Source: DATAVK01 sp036267755 (GTDB taxonomy: Bacteria; Actinomycetota; Actinomycetes; JAFAQI01). Taken from it: 30,381 nucleotides of DNA. A program made the position numbers and the translations under genes. Position 1 is the first letter of the stretch, and every line of letters begins with the position of its first letter. This document shows, piece after piece, positions 1 through 9,314 of the stretch. The notes beneath the pieces were generated by a model. That model was not told where the DNA came from. It made no database searches and saw nothing but the letters and a program-made list of their open reading frames with translations. Location of the stretch: positions 1-30,381 of the forward strand of contig DATAVK010000154.1 in the NCBI GenBank assembly GCA_036267755.1, in the 5' to 3' direction.

Positions 1-311
1 GCGACGGTGAACACAACCCGTCCGTGGGGCCCGGTAGTCGCCGTACCTGCTGCGCTGAAGTGTCCCGATCCGCTCGGCCGAGCCTCGAGGGTCACGGTCT
101 CACCGGCGGCTGGCTTGTCGGCCGCCCGCAGGTTTCCCGCGATGTGGTCGGAGTGTCCGGCGGCCACATGGCTGCGCTGGGCGCGGATCGACAGCGAGGT
201 ATGGGTCGTGCCGGTGGCGGACACTGCGGATGCGGCCAGCGCTCCGCCGCCAAGCGCGGTGGCCACGAGCGCCGTGATCGTCGTCGTACGTCGGGAACGA
301 GAGATCGTCAT
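1..311 (-). CDS. Secreted Ig-like domain protein, C-terminus cut by window edge
   Basis: An open frame runs from an ATG at 311 leftwards off the window, giving the first 103 residues. The N-terminus has a basic start (MTISRSRRTTT), an Ala/Gly/Leu-rich hydrophobic stretch at about residues 11-30 and small residues suited to signal peptidase cleavage, so the product is probably exported. Residues about 38-103 alternate polar and hydrophobic residues (SIRAQRSHVAAGHS, ETVTLEARPSGSG, GRVVFTV) as in bacterial Ig-like beta-sandwich repeats of surface proteins. A purine-rich GGAAGAGG lies 4-11 bases before the ATG. The leader carries an inverted repeat (321-358). The function is unknown; cell-surface adhesion or a wall-associated role is inference. 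Confidence 0.7.
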   Translation of the reverse strand, partial: MTISRSRRTTTITALVATALGGGALAASAVSATGTTHTSLSIRAQRSHVAAGHSDHIAGNLRAADKPAAGETVTLEARPSGSGHFSAAGTATTGPHGRVVFTV

Positions 312-320
312 CGAACCTCT

Positions 321-358
321 TCCGTGACAGGCCCCGAGGGGCGATTGGGCGTCACGGA
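321..358 (-). promoter_or_regulatory. Nested inverted repeat in leader of the secreted Ig-like gene
   Basis: TCCGTGAC (321-328) and GTCACGGA (351-358) are perfect 8-bp inverted arms around a 22-base centre. The centre itself contains the small palindrome GCCCCGAGGGGC (331-342). The element lies about 10-47 bases before the ATG at 311. It could be an operator or a structured 5' leader. I recognise no known riboswitch family in it. Confidence 0.4.
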
Positions 359-393
359 TAAGAGCGGCTCGGGGGCCGTTTGCGTTACAGCCC

Positions 394-414
394 CCCACAC
401 CAATGGCGTGTGGG
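394..414 (-). terminator. Hairpin directly after the aldonolactone oxidase gene
   Basis: CCCACAC (394-400) pairs perfectly with GTGTGGG (408-414) over a 7-base loop. The hairpin abuts the stop codon of the minus-strand oxidase gene at 415. It has no U tract, which is common for actinobacterial (I-shaped) terminators. Termination activity is inferred. Confidence 0.4.
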
Positions 415-1722
415 TCAGGGGCCGAGGACGCGCTGGGTGTAGGCGTTCGCGAACACCCGGTCCGGGTCGACCCGATCCCGGACCGCGAGCACGTCGTCGA
501 AGCGCGGGTAGCGCGCGCGCAGCTGCTGGGCGCCGAGGTGGTGCAGCTTGCCCCAGTGCGGCCGACCACCGACGTCCGACGCGATCGCCTCGACCGCGTC
601 GAAGTACGGCTGGTACGGCGTCCGGTAGTAGGAGTGCACGGCGACATAGGCGGTGTCCCTGCCGCTGGCCGTCGACAGCCACAGGTCGTCGGGAGCGGCG
701 ACCCGCACCTCGATCGGGAACGAGATCCGGGCACCGCTGCGGTCGATCCAGTCGCGGATGCCGCGCACCACGTCGACGATGGCCGCGCGAGGTACGGCGT
801 ACTCCATCTCTCGAAAGCGCACCCGACGCGGCGAGACGAAGACCCGGTGCGACACGTCGGTGAAGGTCCGCGCCGACAACGCTCCAGCCGCGAGCCGGTT
901 GAGCCGCGGGATCACACTCGGCGCCCACGCCGCCAGCCGTTGCGTCGTCTCGAAGGCGCCGTTGGACAGCAGCTCGTCGTCCACCCAGGCCCGCCACGAC
1001 GGGTACGGCGATGCCGCGGCACCTGCGACCGGACGGTTGTTGCGTTTGGTCAGGGCGACATCGGTGTGGGGGAACCAGTAGAACTCGAAGTGCTCGTTGC
1101 CGTCGGCGAGTCCGTCGAAGTCGGCGAGCACGTCCTCCAACGGCATCGGTGCCTCGACCGCCGTGAGCCGGAACACCGGCTCGCACTGCAGAGTGACCGC
1201 CGTCACCAGCCCGAACGCGCCGAGCCCGACCACCGCCGCGGCGAACAGCTCCGGCTGCTCCGAAACAGAGCACGAGACGACCGAGCCGTCGGCGAGCACC
1301 AGCTCCAGGCCGCGGACCTGCGTCGCGAGCCCGCCGAGCCTGGCGCCCGTCCCGTGGGTGCCGGTCGCGATCGCGCCGGAGATCGTCTGCCGGTCGATGT
1401 CACCGAGGTTCGACATCGATAGCCCGCGCTGCTCGAGCTCGGCGTTGAGCTGGTGCAGCGGCGTGCCCGCGGCGACGGTCACCAATCCCGTCGCGACAAC
1501 ACTGACCAGAACGCCGGTGAGCCGATCGAGCCGCACCTCCACGCCCTCCGTGATGGCCACGTCCGTGAAGCTGTGTCCCGACCCGACCGGCTTGACCCGC
1601 AGCCCGTCAGCGCGGGCGCGCGCGATGACTCCGACCGCCGCCTCGACCGAGTCCGGCCGCTCCACCCGGGCCGGGTCCGCGCGCTGGTTGCGCCCCCAGT
1701 TCTCCCAGGTTCGTGCGGTCAC
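415..1722 (-). CDS. L-gulono-1,4-lactone dehydrogenase / D-arabinono-1,4-lactone oxidase family flavoprotein
   Basis: This 435-residue protein should oxidise an aldono-1,4-lactone, transferring electrons from the sugar lactone to FAD and then to an acceptor. The N-terminal FAD_binding_4 (PCMH-type) domain spans about residues 12-185, with the flavin-binding VGSGHSF at 46-52 and ATGTHGTGARLGG near 117-129. The C-terminal ALO domain holds the family HWGK motif near residue 388 and ends in DPDRVFANAYTQRVLGP. Length and sequence agree closely with the mycobacterial L-gulonolactone dehydrogenase (Rv1771 type, recalled, not searched). No signal peptide or membrane segment is visible, so it is probably cytoplasmic. 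It is divergent from the GPH transporter at 1851. The ATG at 1722 precedes the conserved WENWGRNQRADPARV start. The exact substrate is open. Confidence 0.9.
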   Translation of the reverse strand: MTARTWENWGRNQRADPARVERPDSVEAAVGVIARARADGLRVKPVGSGHSFTDVAITEGVEVRLDRLTGVLVSVVATGLVTVAAGTPLHQLNAELEQRGLSMSNLGDIDRQTISGAIATGTHGTGARLGGLATQVRGLELVLADGSVVSCSVSEQPELFAAAVVGLGAFGLVTAVTLQCEPVFRLTAVEAPMPLEDVLADFDGLADGNEHFEFYWFPHTDVALTKRNNRPVAGAAASPYPSWRAWVDDELLSNGAFETTQRLAAWAPSVIPRLNRLAAGALSARTFTDVSHRVFVSPRRVRFREMEYAVPRAAIVDVVRGIRDWIDRSGARISFPIEVRVAAPDDLWLSTASGRDTAYVAVHSYYRTPYQPYFDAVEAIASDVGGRPHWGKLHHLGAQQLRARYPRFDDVLAVRDRVDPDRVFANAYTQRVLGP

Positions 1723-1788
1723 TGCTCGCCTCCATCGTCACCGGCATCCGGCGGGCACTGGCCATGTAGGTTCGCAGCACAGGTTCCT

Positions 1789-1816
1789 CTGCGTCACCAC
1801 CACTGCGTCACCATCA
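1789..1816. promoter_or_regulatory. 14-bp tandem repeat in divergent intergenic region
   Basis: CTGCGTCACCACCA (1789-1802) is followed at once by CTGCGTCACCATCA (1803-1816), with one mismatch, and then by a partial third unit CTGC. It lies in the 128-base space between the divergent lactone oxidase (start 1722) and transporter (start 1851). A regulator-binding site for one or both genes is an inference. Confidence 0.3.
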
Positions 1817-1850
1817 CTGCTGTCGTACCAGGCTAGGAGGCCGCACTCCG

Positions 1851-3222
<1,372 letters not shown>

Positions 3223-3236
<14 letters not shown>

Positions 3237-4233
3237 CCTGCCCACGCCGGCGATCGTCGTCGATGAAGCCGCGCTGGAACGCAACCTGACAACGATGAGC
3301 GACGCGCGCCCCGGCGCCGCGTTGCGGCCGCACGTCAAGGCGCACAAGACCACCGAGCTGGCGCGGCGGCAGTACGCGCACGGCCATCACGGCTTCACTC
3401 TCGCCACGGTGAAGGAGTGCGTCGGGATGGCGGCGGCCGGGCTGGGTGACGACCTGCTGCTGGCCAACGAGGTGCTCGACATGACCCGGCTCGGCGAGAT
3501 CGTCGAGGCCGGCGCGCGGGTCACGGTCGCGGTCGACTCCGAGCCGGTCATCCGCGCGGCGGTCGCCGGCGGCGTGCGCGAGGTGCTCATCGACGTGAAC
3601 GTCGGGCTGCCGAGGTGCGGCTGCGCCCCGGATGATGCGGGTTCGTTGGCGGACCTGGCGAGGTCGCTCGGCCTGTCGGTGCGCGGCGTCATGGGCTACG
3701 AGGGGCACCTGATGCTCGTCGAGGACACCGCCGACCGCGCCCGGCAGACCGAGGAGTGCATGGCGCTCTTGCTTGCCGCGCACGCCGACGTGGGTGGCGA
3801 CATCGTCTCCGGCGGGGGCACCGGGACCTGGCAGACCAACCGCTGGGTCACCGAGCTGCAGGCCGGCTCCTACGCGCTCATGGACACGGCATATGCCGCG
3901 GTGCCCGACGTACCGTTCGAGCAGTCGCTTCACGTGCTGGCCACGGTGATCTCGGTCAACCCGGGCGGCTGGGCGGTGGTCGACGCGGGGCTCAAGGCGT
4001 TCGGCATGGACCACGGCAACCCGAGCATCGCGGGCACCGACGTCTGGTACTGCTCCGACGAGCACACCGTGTTCTCGATGCAGGACGGCGCGCCGCTGCC
4101 TGCGGTCGGCGATCGCTTCCGGATGGCGCCGGCACACATCGACCCGACCTGTTCGCTGCACGAGCGGATGCACCTGGTCGACGCCGACGGTGAGGTGCTC
4201 GAGACCTGGCCGATCGACCTGCGCAACTGGTGA
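3223..4233 (+). CDS. Fold-type III PLP enzyme, D-threonine aldolase / D-serine dehydratase family
   Basis: The 336-residue product has the alanine-racemase-like N-terminal barrel and a C-terminal beta domain of metal-activated D-threonine aldolase and D-serine dehydratase. The N-terminus LPTPAIVVDEAALERN and RPHVKAHKT (residues 36-43) carry the PLP-binding Lys39. GSGGGTGTW-like glycines near 197-203 should hold the PLP phosphate. The C-terminal HIDPTC places His305 and Asp307 as the metal ligands; HxD resembles D-threonine aldolase, whereas D-serine dehydratase has HxC. It would cleave a beta-hydroxy-D-amino acid to glycine and an aldehyde, or dehydrate it. The ATG at 3223 is preceded by AAGGAG at 3208-3213; the open frame continues upstream but lies inside the symporter gene. 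Predicted cytoplasmic. Confidence 0.85.
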
Positions 4234-4256
4234 TTCCGCGCTCCCGCGCTTGCTGA

Positions 4257-5180
4257 TCAGGCGCGGTTAAGGGCGGCGCGCAACGTGGTCTCCATCCGCT
4301 CGTGCATGCCGGCGTAATCAACCGTGAGGTGGCTGCCCGCCTGCTGCTGCAGGAACGATCCCCAGCCCGGCAGGTAGACGAGCAGGCCCGCGACGTCCCA
4401 CCACGGCTCGACCCGCCGGCCCGCGACCGCCTCGTACCGCTCGAGAAACCGTGCCGCGCGATCCGACGAATACAGGACGGTGAGATTTAGCCGGCAGTGT
4501 GCGACATCGATGTCGGGCGGACCGTACGACGACCAGACCCAGTCGACGACGCTGCTCAGCGTCGCGCCGGTCCACAGCAGGTTGAACGGTTGGTAGTCGC
4601 GGTGGATGAAGCACCGTTGACCACCCGGAGCAGGTCGCTGCACCAGGTCGAGCGCCGCTCGCCACAGCCCGTCGTCGGTCGACCAGTCCGGGATCTCGAG
4701 CGCATCGAGGTCCAGCCACAGGTCGACGTCGGGCGCCGGCACGTCGGCGGCGTGGATCCGAGGCAGCAGATCGGCCTGCTGGCGCAGCCAGCCGTCGGGA
4801 TCCGCTGGCCGCAGCATCACCTTTCCTGGCAGCCAGGTCATGACCAGCGTCGGGTACGAGCACGAGCTCGCCTCCGCGTCGGCGGCTACCAGTCTCGGCG
4901 CCGGCAGCTCGGACTCGGCGAGCCCGGTGAGGACACCGGCTTCTCGCCGTACCTGGGCGGTCCCGTCCGCGCCGTCCCCTGTCGTGACCACCTCCGCCGT
5001 CCAGCGCCGGACCACGTAGCGCTGCAGCTCGCCGGCCGCGTCCATGATCTCCACCGCATGTACCGCCGAGGAGATGCCGCCCTTGAGCCGTCGTACCCGC
5101 AGGCTTCGCTCGTCGCCACCGAGCACCGACGCCAGCCACGCCCGGTCGGCCCTGGTCGGGGGCGGCGGCGGCACAAGCAC
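4257..5180 (-). CDS. Aminoglycoside phosphotransferase (APH)-fold phosphotransferase
   Basis: About 307 residues with the protein-kinase-like APH fold. Visible are the Brenner catalytic loop HRDYQPFN (His193, Asp195, Asn200) and the metal-binding Asp213 in VVDWVWSSYGPPDIDVAH. The N-lobe has LKGGISSAVHAVEI, and RYVVRRW supplies the probable ATP-contacting segment. Such proteins phosphorylate small hydroxylated molecules (choline, homoserine, hexosamines, antibiotics); the substrate cannot be read from sequence. I chose the GTG at 5180, since the frame runs further upstream only into the divergent methyltransferase start region; GTG at 5174 is an alternative. No clear Shine-Dalgarno precedes it. 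It is convergent with the PLP enzyme gene (23-base gap) and divergent from the methyltransferase (44-base gap). Confidence 0.8.
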   Translation of the reverse strand: MLVPPPPPTRADRAWLASVLGGDERSLRVRRLKGGISSAVHAVEIMDAAGELQRYVVRRWTAEVVTTGDGADGTAQVRREAGVLTGLAESELPAPRLVAADAEASSCSYPTLVMTWLPGKVMLRPADPDGWLRQQADLLPRIHAADVPAPDVDLWLDLDALEIPDWSTDDGLWRAALDLVQRPAPGGQRCFIHRDYQPFNLLWTGATLSSVVDWVWSSYGPPDIDVAHCRLNLTVLYSSDRAARFLERYEAVAGRRVEPWWDVAGLLVYLPGWGSFLQQQAGSHLTVDYAGMHERMETTLRAALNRA

Positions 5181-5224
5181 GCCATGAGTGTCGCGCGATC
5201 TGGCGATGTGCGAGGGTCGGCAAG

Positions 5225-5938
5225 GTGGCAGCCCCGCCCGTCCGGCCGCGCAACGACCCGGGACAGTACGACGACCTCGCCGACCAGTGGTGGTCCGGGC
5301 GCGGTGGCCTCGCGGCGCTGTCGTGGATCGCGGCAGCCCGGATGCGACACATCCCGCCGGCCAAAAAACCTGGCTCACCGTTGCTCGACATGGCGTGCGG
5401 CGGCGGGCTGCTCGCGCCGTATCTCAAAGGGTCGGGCTACCGGCACATCGGCGTCGACCAGTCACCGACCGCGACGGCGATCGCCCGCGACCACTGCATC
5501 GAAGCGGCCCGCGCCGACGTTCGCCAACTGCCGTTCCGGGATCAGGCGTTCGACGTCGTCGTGGCCGGTGAGGTGCTCGAGCACGTGCCCGACCTCGCGG
5601 CCGTCGTCGGCGAGGCCTGCCGGGTGTTGCGCCCCGGCGGCACGCTTGTCGTGGACACCATCGCCGCCACCTGGTTCGGTCGGTTCACCGCGATCACCGT
5701 CGCCGAACGGCTGCCGGCCGGCCCACCGAAGCGGTTGCACGACGGTGCACTCTTCGTGGATCGTCGACGCCTCGTTGAGATCGCCGACCGGCACGGCGTA
5801 CACCTGACACTGAACGGCTTGCGGCCGAGCGCCGTGGACTATGTGTGGTGGTCACTGGGAAGGAAGGCGGAGGTGCGGATGCTCTCGACACCGTTGACCG
5901 CCAGCCTGTTCCAAGCCGTCGGGACGAAGCGCGGGTGA
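5225..5938 (+). CDS. UbiG-like class I SAM-dependent methyltransferase
   Basis: This 237-residue cytoplasmic protein opens with NDPGQYDDLADQWWSGRGG, like the UbiG O-methyltransferase start (the DxxAxxWW type). SAM motif I is LLDMACGGGLLAPYL (residues 53-67), followed by VDQSPTATAIARDH, an acidic loop DVRQLPFRDQAFDVVVAGEVLEHVPD and the post-motif RVLRPGGTLVVDT. UbiG enzymes O-methylate catechol-type polyprenyl phenols. Here the gene is first in an operon with a flavoprotein (4-base GTGA overlap at 5935-5938) and a type III polyketide synthase, so the expected substrate is a phenolic polyketide hydroxyl. The start is GTG at 5225. A role in ubiquinone synthesis is unlikely, since actinomycetes generally use menaquinone. 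Confidence 0.85.
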   Translation: MAAPPVRPRNDPGQYDDLADQWWSGRGGLAALSWIAAARMRHIPPAKKPGSPLLDMACGGGLLAPYLKGSGYRHIGVDQSPTATAIARDHCIEAARADVRQLPFRDQAFDVVVAGEVLEHVPDLAAVVGEACRVLRPGGTLVVDTIAATWFGRFTAITVAERLPAGPPKRLHDGALFVDRRRLVEIADRHGVHLTLNGLRPSAVDYVWWSLGRKAEVRMLSTPLTASLFQAVGTKRG

Positions 5939-7101
5939 CCGCCGCCATCTCCGGCGCCCTCGATGCGGCCGAGTCGATGCGCCCCAAGTTCGCGGAGCGA
6001 GCCGGTGCCCACGATGTCGACGGCAGCTTCCCGGAGTCCGACTTCGACGACCTGCGCGCCGCCGGCCTGCTCGGCCTGATGGCCCCGGCTCGGCTCGGCG
6101 GCATGGGCGCGACGTTCACCGACTACGCGGAGATCGCGATGGCGCTCGGCGCCGGCAACGGCTCCACCGCACTGATCTACAACATGCACGCCTCGGTCAC
6201 CGGCGCGCTGGCGCTGACCGACGAGGACCTCGCGCGCGCCCTCGGCGTACCCGAGAGCTTCTTCGCCGCCCGCGACATGGTGCTGCGCGGCGCGGTGAGC
6301 GGCCGGCTTTACGCCGTCGCGATGAGCGAGCGCGGCGCCGGCTCGCGACTGTCCAAGGTGACGACGAGTTACGAGCCGGTCGACGGTGGCTGGCACATCA
6401 CCGGCGAGAAGACGTTCTGCTCCGGTGCCGGGTACGCCGATGCCTACCTGGTCGTGGCCCGCCGCGGCGACGCGATCAGCCAGTTCCTGATGCCGGCCGG
6501 CGAAGGCGTCGTCGTGATCCCGACCTGGGACTCGCTCGGCATGCGCGCCACATGCAGCCACGACATCAACCTCGACGTGCTCGTCCCGCCCGACGCCCTG
6601 CTCGGCCAGGTCGAGGGCATGGCGCTGCTGCTGGCCCAGGTGATGCCGCAGTGGCTGGTCGCGTCGTACTCCGCGGTGTACGTCGGTGTGGCGATGGCCG
6701 CGCTCGACGCGGCCCGCGAGTACGTCGAGATGCGTGGGCTGGGGCGGCTGCCGATGGTTCGTGCCCGGCTCGGTCACGCCGACGCCGCCGTCGCCTCGGC
6801 CCGCGAAGTCGTGCGCACCATGGCCCGCGCCGTGACCGTCGCCCCCGGCGAGCCGGAGACCAACCGCTGGGTATGGCGCGCGAAGCTGGTCGCCGGCGAG
6901 ACCGCGATGTCGGTCGCCGCCTCGCTGCTGGAGGCCTGCGGCACCGGCGCGACTCGACGCGGGTCGGCGCTCGAGCGGCTCTACCGCGACGCCCGTTGCG
7001 GATCGCTGCAACCAGCGACGAGCGACGTCTGCGCCGACTGGCTCGGGTACGCCGTACTCGGCCGAGACCCTGATTCCGATGCTTCGGAGGCTCGCTGGTG
7101 A
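5935..7101 (+). CDS. Acyl-CoA-dehydrogenase-fold flavoprotein lacking classical catalytic Glu; possible hydroxylase
   Basis: The 388-residue protein has the ACAD fold: alpha N-domain, flavin-contacting segment YAVAMSERGAGSR (residues 126-138), beta domain WHITGEKTFCSGAGYADAYLVV and a C-terminal helical domain. The two known positions of the dehydrogenase base are both non-acidic. In RDARCGSLQPATSDV the MCAD Glu376 position is Pro360, and in AQVMPQWL the isovaleryl-CoA dehydrogenase Glu254 position is Gln239. This points away from simple acyl-CoA dehydrogenation and towards a flavin monooxygenase of the Acyl-CoA_dh_2 type or an altered reaction; that is inference. The GTG at 5935 overlaps the methyltransferase stop (GTGA), and the stop overlaps the polyketide synthase start the same way. 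An upstream in-frame start at 5845 would sit inside the methyltransferase and is unlikely. Confidence 0.8.
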   Translation: MTAAISGALDAAESMRPKFAERAGAHDVDGSFPESDFDDLRAAGLLGLMAPARLGGMGATFTDYAEIAMALGAGNGSTALIYNMHASVTGALALTDEDLARALGVPESFFAARDMVLRGAVSGRLYAVAMSERGAGSRLSKVTTSYEPVDGGWHITGEKTFCSGAGYADAYLVVARRGDAISQFLMPAGEGVVVIPTWDSLGMRATCSHDINLDVLVPPDALLGQVEGMALLLAQVMPQWLVASYSAVYVGVAMAALDAAREYVEMRGLGRLPMVRARLGHADAAVASAREVVRTMARAVTVAPGEPETNRWVWRAKLVAGETAMSVAASLLEACGTGATRRGSALERLYRDARCGSLQPATSDVCADWLGYAVLGRDPDSDASEARW

Positions 7102-8150
7102 GGACTGCACGCGTCGTCGGCCACGGTCACGCCCTGCCGCCGCCCCTGCACCACGCCGACCTGTGGGACGGCTTCTTCGCCGCGCACTACGCCGGCAACC
7201 CGACCGCCGAGCGGGTCTGGCGCACCGCCGGCATCGAGACCCGGCACGCCGCCGTCGACCCGCGCTGTGACGACGTGTCGTCATGGGGCACCGGCGCGCG
7301 GATGCGTCGCTTCGTCACCGAGGCGATGCCGCTGGCGCACAAGGCGGTGCAGGCCGCGCTGTCGGACGCAGCGATCGACGCGGCCGACGTCGGCCTGCTC
7401 GCCGTCGTCTCGTGCACCGGCTACGCGACGCCCGGTCTCGACATCCTGCTGGCTCGCGACCTCGGCATGTCCGACGACGTGCAACGGCTGCACATCGGGC
7501 ACATGGGCTGCTACGCCGCGATCCCCGGCCTTGGTGCCGTGACCGACTTCGTCGTGGCGCGCGGCCGGCCCGCAGTGATGGTGTGCGTCGAGCTGCCGAG
7601 CCTGCACGTCCAGCCGCCGACGGATGACGTCCAGCAGATGGTGGCGCACGCGCTGTTCGCTGACGCCGTCGCCGCCGTGGTGGTCGCACCGGTCGACTCC
7701 GGGAATGCGCCCGGGCTCGACGTGCTGGACGTGGTGGCTCGCACCGATGTCACCGCCGTCGACCAGATGACCTGGGACGTCACGGATCTCGGCTTCCGGA
7801 TGGGCTTGTCGCCCGCGGTCCCCGACGTGCTCGCGCGCCATGCCTCCCCGGTCGTCACCGAGCTGCTGCACCGCAACGGACTCGAGGTCGCCGACGTCGC
7901 GGCCTGGGCGATCCACCCGGGCGGCAAGCGGATCGTGTCGGTCGTCGGCGAAACGTTGGGGCTGGACGAGGCCGCGCTGGCCCCGTCGTACGGCGTCCTT
8001 GCGGATGTCGGGAACTGCTCATCGGCCACCGTGTTGCTGGTGGTCGAGCGGCTGCTCGAGGGCGGCGACCTGCGTCCTGGTGACCCCGTCGTCGCCATGG
8101 CTTTCGGGCCCGGGCTGACCCTCTACGCCTCGCTGCTCCGGGCCGGTTGA
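7098..8150 (+). CDS. Type III polyketide synthase (chalcone/stilbene synthase superfamily)
   Basis: A 350-residue homodimer-type ketosynthase. The full catalytic triad is visible: Cys138 in GHMGCYAA, His273 in AIHPGGKRI and Asn306 in GNCSSAT. VSCTGYATPGLDILL (104-118) and the AFGPG loop (335-339) fit chalcone-synthase-type enzymes rather than FabH. It would extend an acyl-CoA starter with malonyl-CoA units and cyclise the product to an alkylresorcinol, alkylpyrone or similar phenol. The GTG at 7098 overlaps the flavoprotein stop (GTGA), with CGGAGG at 7085-7090. The coupled methyltransferase and ACAD-fold flavoprotein are likely tailoring enzymes, as in the Streptomyces griseus srs operon (synthase, methyltransferase, hydroxylase). 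Starter and chain length cannot be read from sequence. Confidence 0.92.
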   Translation: MRTARVVGHGHALPPPLHHADLWDGFFAAHYAGNPTAERVWRTAGIETRHAAVDPRCDDVSSWGTGARMRRFVTEAMPLAHKAVQAALSDAAIDAADVGLLAVVSCTGYATPGLDILLARDLGMSDDVQRLHIGHMGCYAAIPGLGAVTDFVVARGRPAVMVCVELPSLHVQPPTDDVQQMVAHALFADAVAAVVVAPVDSGNAPGLDVLDVVARTDVTAVDQMTWDVTDLGFRMGLSPAVPDVLARHASPVVTELLHRNGLEVADVAAWAIHPGGKRIVSVVGETLGLDEAALAPSYGVLADVGNCSSATVLLVVERLLEGGDLRPGDPVVAMAFGPGLTLYASLLRAG

Positions 8151-8183
8151 CGCCCGCTCCGTACCGATGCGGAGGATAGGGGC

Positions 8184-9167
8184 ATGACCGACGCCATCCG
8201 CTGGGGAATCATCGGCACCGGGAACATCGCCTCGACGTTCGCGCGTGACCTGCAGCTGCTCGACGACGCCGAGCTGGTCGCCGTCGGGTCACGGCAGAAG
8301 TCGAGCGCCGACGACTTCGGTGACCGGTTCGGCGCGCCGCACCGCCATCCCAGCTACGAGTCGCTCGTCGGGGACCGAGACGTCGACGTCGTCTACGTCT
8401 CGACGCCGCACCCCGGCCACCACGACGCGGCGCTGCTCGCGATCGAGGCCGGCAAGGCGGTGCTGGTCGAGAAACCGTTCACCCTCAACCGATCCGAGGC
8501 GCTGGACCTCATCGCGGCGGCGCGGGCGCGCGGCACGTTCCTCATGGAGGCGATGTGGACCCGCTTTCTGCCGCACATGCGACGGATCCGTGAGCTGCTC
8601 ACCTCCGAGGTGCTCGGCGACATCCGGACCGTGACGGCCGACCACGGCCAGCGCTTCCTTCCGCCCGATCCCACGTCCCGGCTCTACGACCGCGACCTCG
8701 GCGGCGGCGCGCTGCTCGACCTCGGGATCTACCCGGTGTCGTTCGCGTCGTACGTTCTCGGACCGCCGACCCGGTTGACCGCCGTCAGCGACCCGACCGA
8801 GACCGGCGTCGACGCGCAGACGTCGATAGTGACGCAGTACGACGGGGGCGCTCACGGCGTGCTGACGACAACGCTGGGCGCCGAGACCGCGAACGTGGCG
8901 ACGATCGTCGGCACCGAAGGCCGGATCGAGATCGACCGGATCTGGTATCAGCCGACGTCATTCCGGCTGGTCCGCAAGAGCGCGGTCGAGCACTTCGCAC
9001 AGCCGCGGATCGGTCAGGGGCTGCGGTATCAGGCCGCCGAGGTCGGCCGCCTGCTGCGTGAGGGGCGGCTCGAGAGCGACGTGATGTCGCTCGACGAGAC
9101 GCTGTCGATCATGGCGACGATGGACGAAATCCGCCGTCAGATCGGGCTGAGCTACCCGGGGGAGTAG
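8184..9167 (+). CDS. Gfo/Idh/MocA family NAD(P)-dependent oxidoreductase (dihydrodiol dehydrogenase-like)
   Basis: This 327-residue protein has an N-terminal Rossmann fold with WGIIGTGNIASTFARDL (residues 7-23), the cofactor-side VGSRQ, and the active-site EKPFTLN near 95-101. The C-terminal part EAMWTRFLPHMRRIRELL and GGGALLDLGIYPVSF matches the dimeric dihydrodiol dehydrogenase subgroup of the family, whose members oxidise trans-dihydrodiols or sugars. The ATG at 8184 follows CGGAGG at 8170-8175. CTCCG (8157-8161) could pair with CGGAG (8170-8174) and partly mask this ribosome-binding site. The gene lies 33 bases after the polyketide synthase, so co-transcription is likely, though a role in the same pathway is only a guess. 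A small IR follows the gene. Confidence 0.88.
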   Translation: MTDAIRWGIIGTGNIASTFARDLQLLDDAELVAVGSRQKSSADDFGDRFGAPHRHPSYESLVGDRDVDVVYVSTPHPGHHDAALLAIEAGKAVLVEKPFTLNRSEALDLIAAARARGTFLMEAMWTRFLPHMRRIRELLTSEVLGDIRTVTADHGQRFLPPDPTSRLYDRDLGGGALLDLGIYPVSFASYVLGPPTRLTAVSDPTETGVDAQTSIVTQYDGGAHGVLTTTLGAETANVATIVGTEGRIEIDRIWYQPTSFRLVRKSAVEHFAQPRIGQGLRYQAAEVGRLLREGRLESDVMSLDETLSIMATMDEIRRQIGLSYPGE

Positions 9168-9193
9168 TGGCACTTGACGCGGGTGTGACGCGA

Positions 9194-9217
9194 GTTTCAC
9201 CAGATGAGGCATGAAAC
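9194..9217. promoter_or_regulatory. Inverted repeat GTTTCA-N12-TGAAAC before the small gene pair
   Basis: GTTTCA (9194-9199) and TGAAAC (9212-9217) form a perfect 6-bp dyad with a 12-base centre in the 147-base space before the gene at 9315. The spacing resembles a dimeric repressor site. A downstream TATAGA at 9240-9245 could be a -10 element, but no clear -35 is seen. Confidence 0.3.
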
Positions 9218-9314
9218 CCGAGCTACCGGGTAGTAACCGTATAGAGCCGGTGCCCACTCGGCGGATGTGATGAACCCTCAAGGGAGCATCATCCTGCTCG
9301 AGGAACGGGGACTC

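Noticed and set aside
321..358. Known riboswitch (for example c-di-AMP type) before the secreted protein gene
   Set aside because: The leader is too short and lacks conserved cores I know; only inverted repeats are supported.
4257..5180. Antibiotic resistance by aminoglycoside phosphorylation
   Set aside because: Only the general APH fold is supported. No specific resistance subfamily can be recognised, and chromosomal actinomycete paralogues have many substrates.
5845..5934. Earlier start for the ACAD-fold flavoprotein
   Set aside because: The extra 30 residues would overlap the methyltransferase by 94 bases and show no family similarity. The GTGA overlap start at 5935 is typical of this operon.
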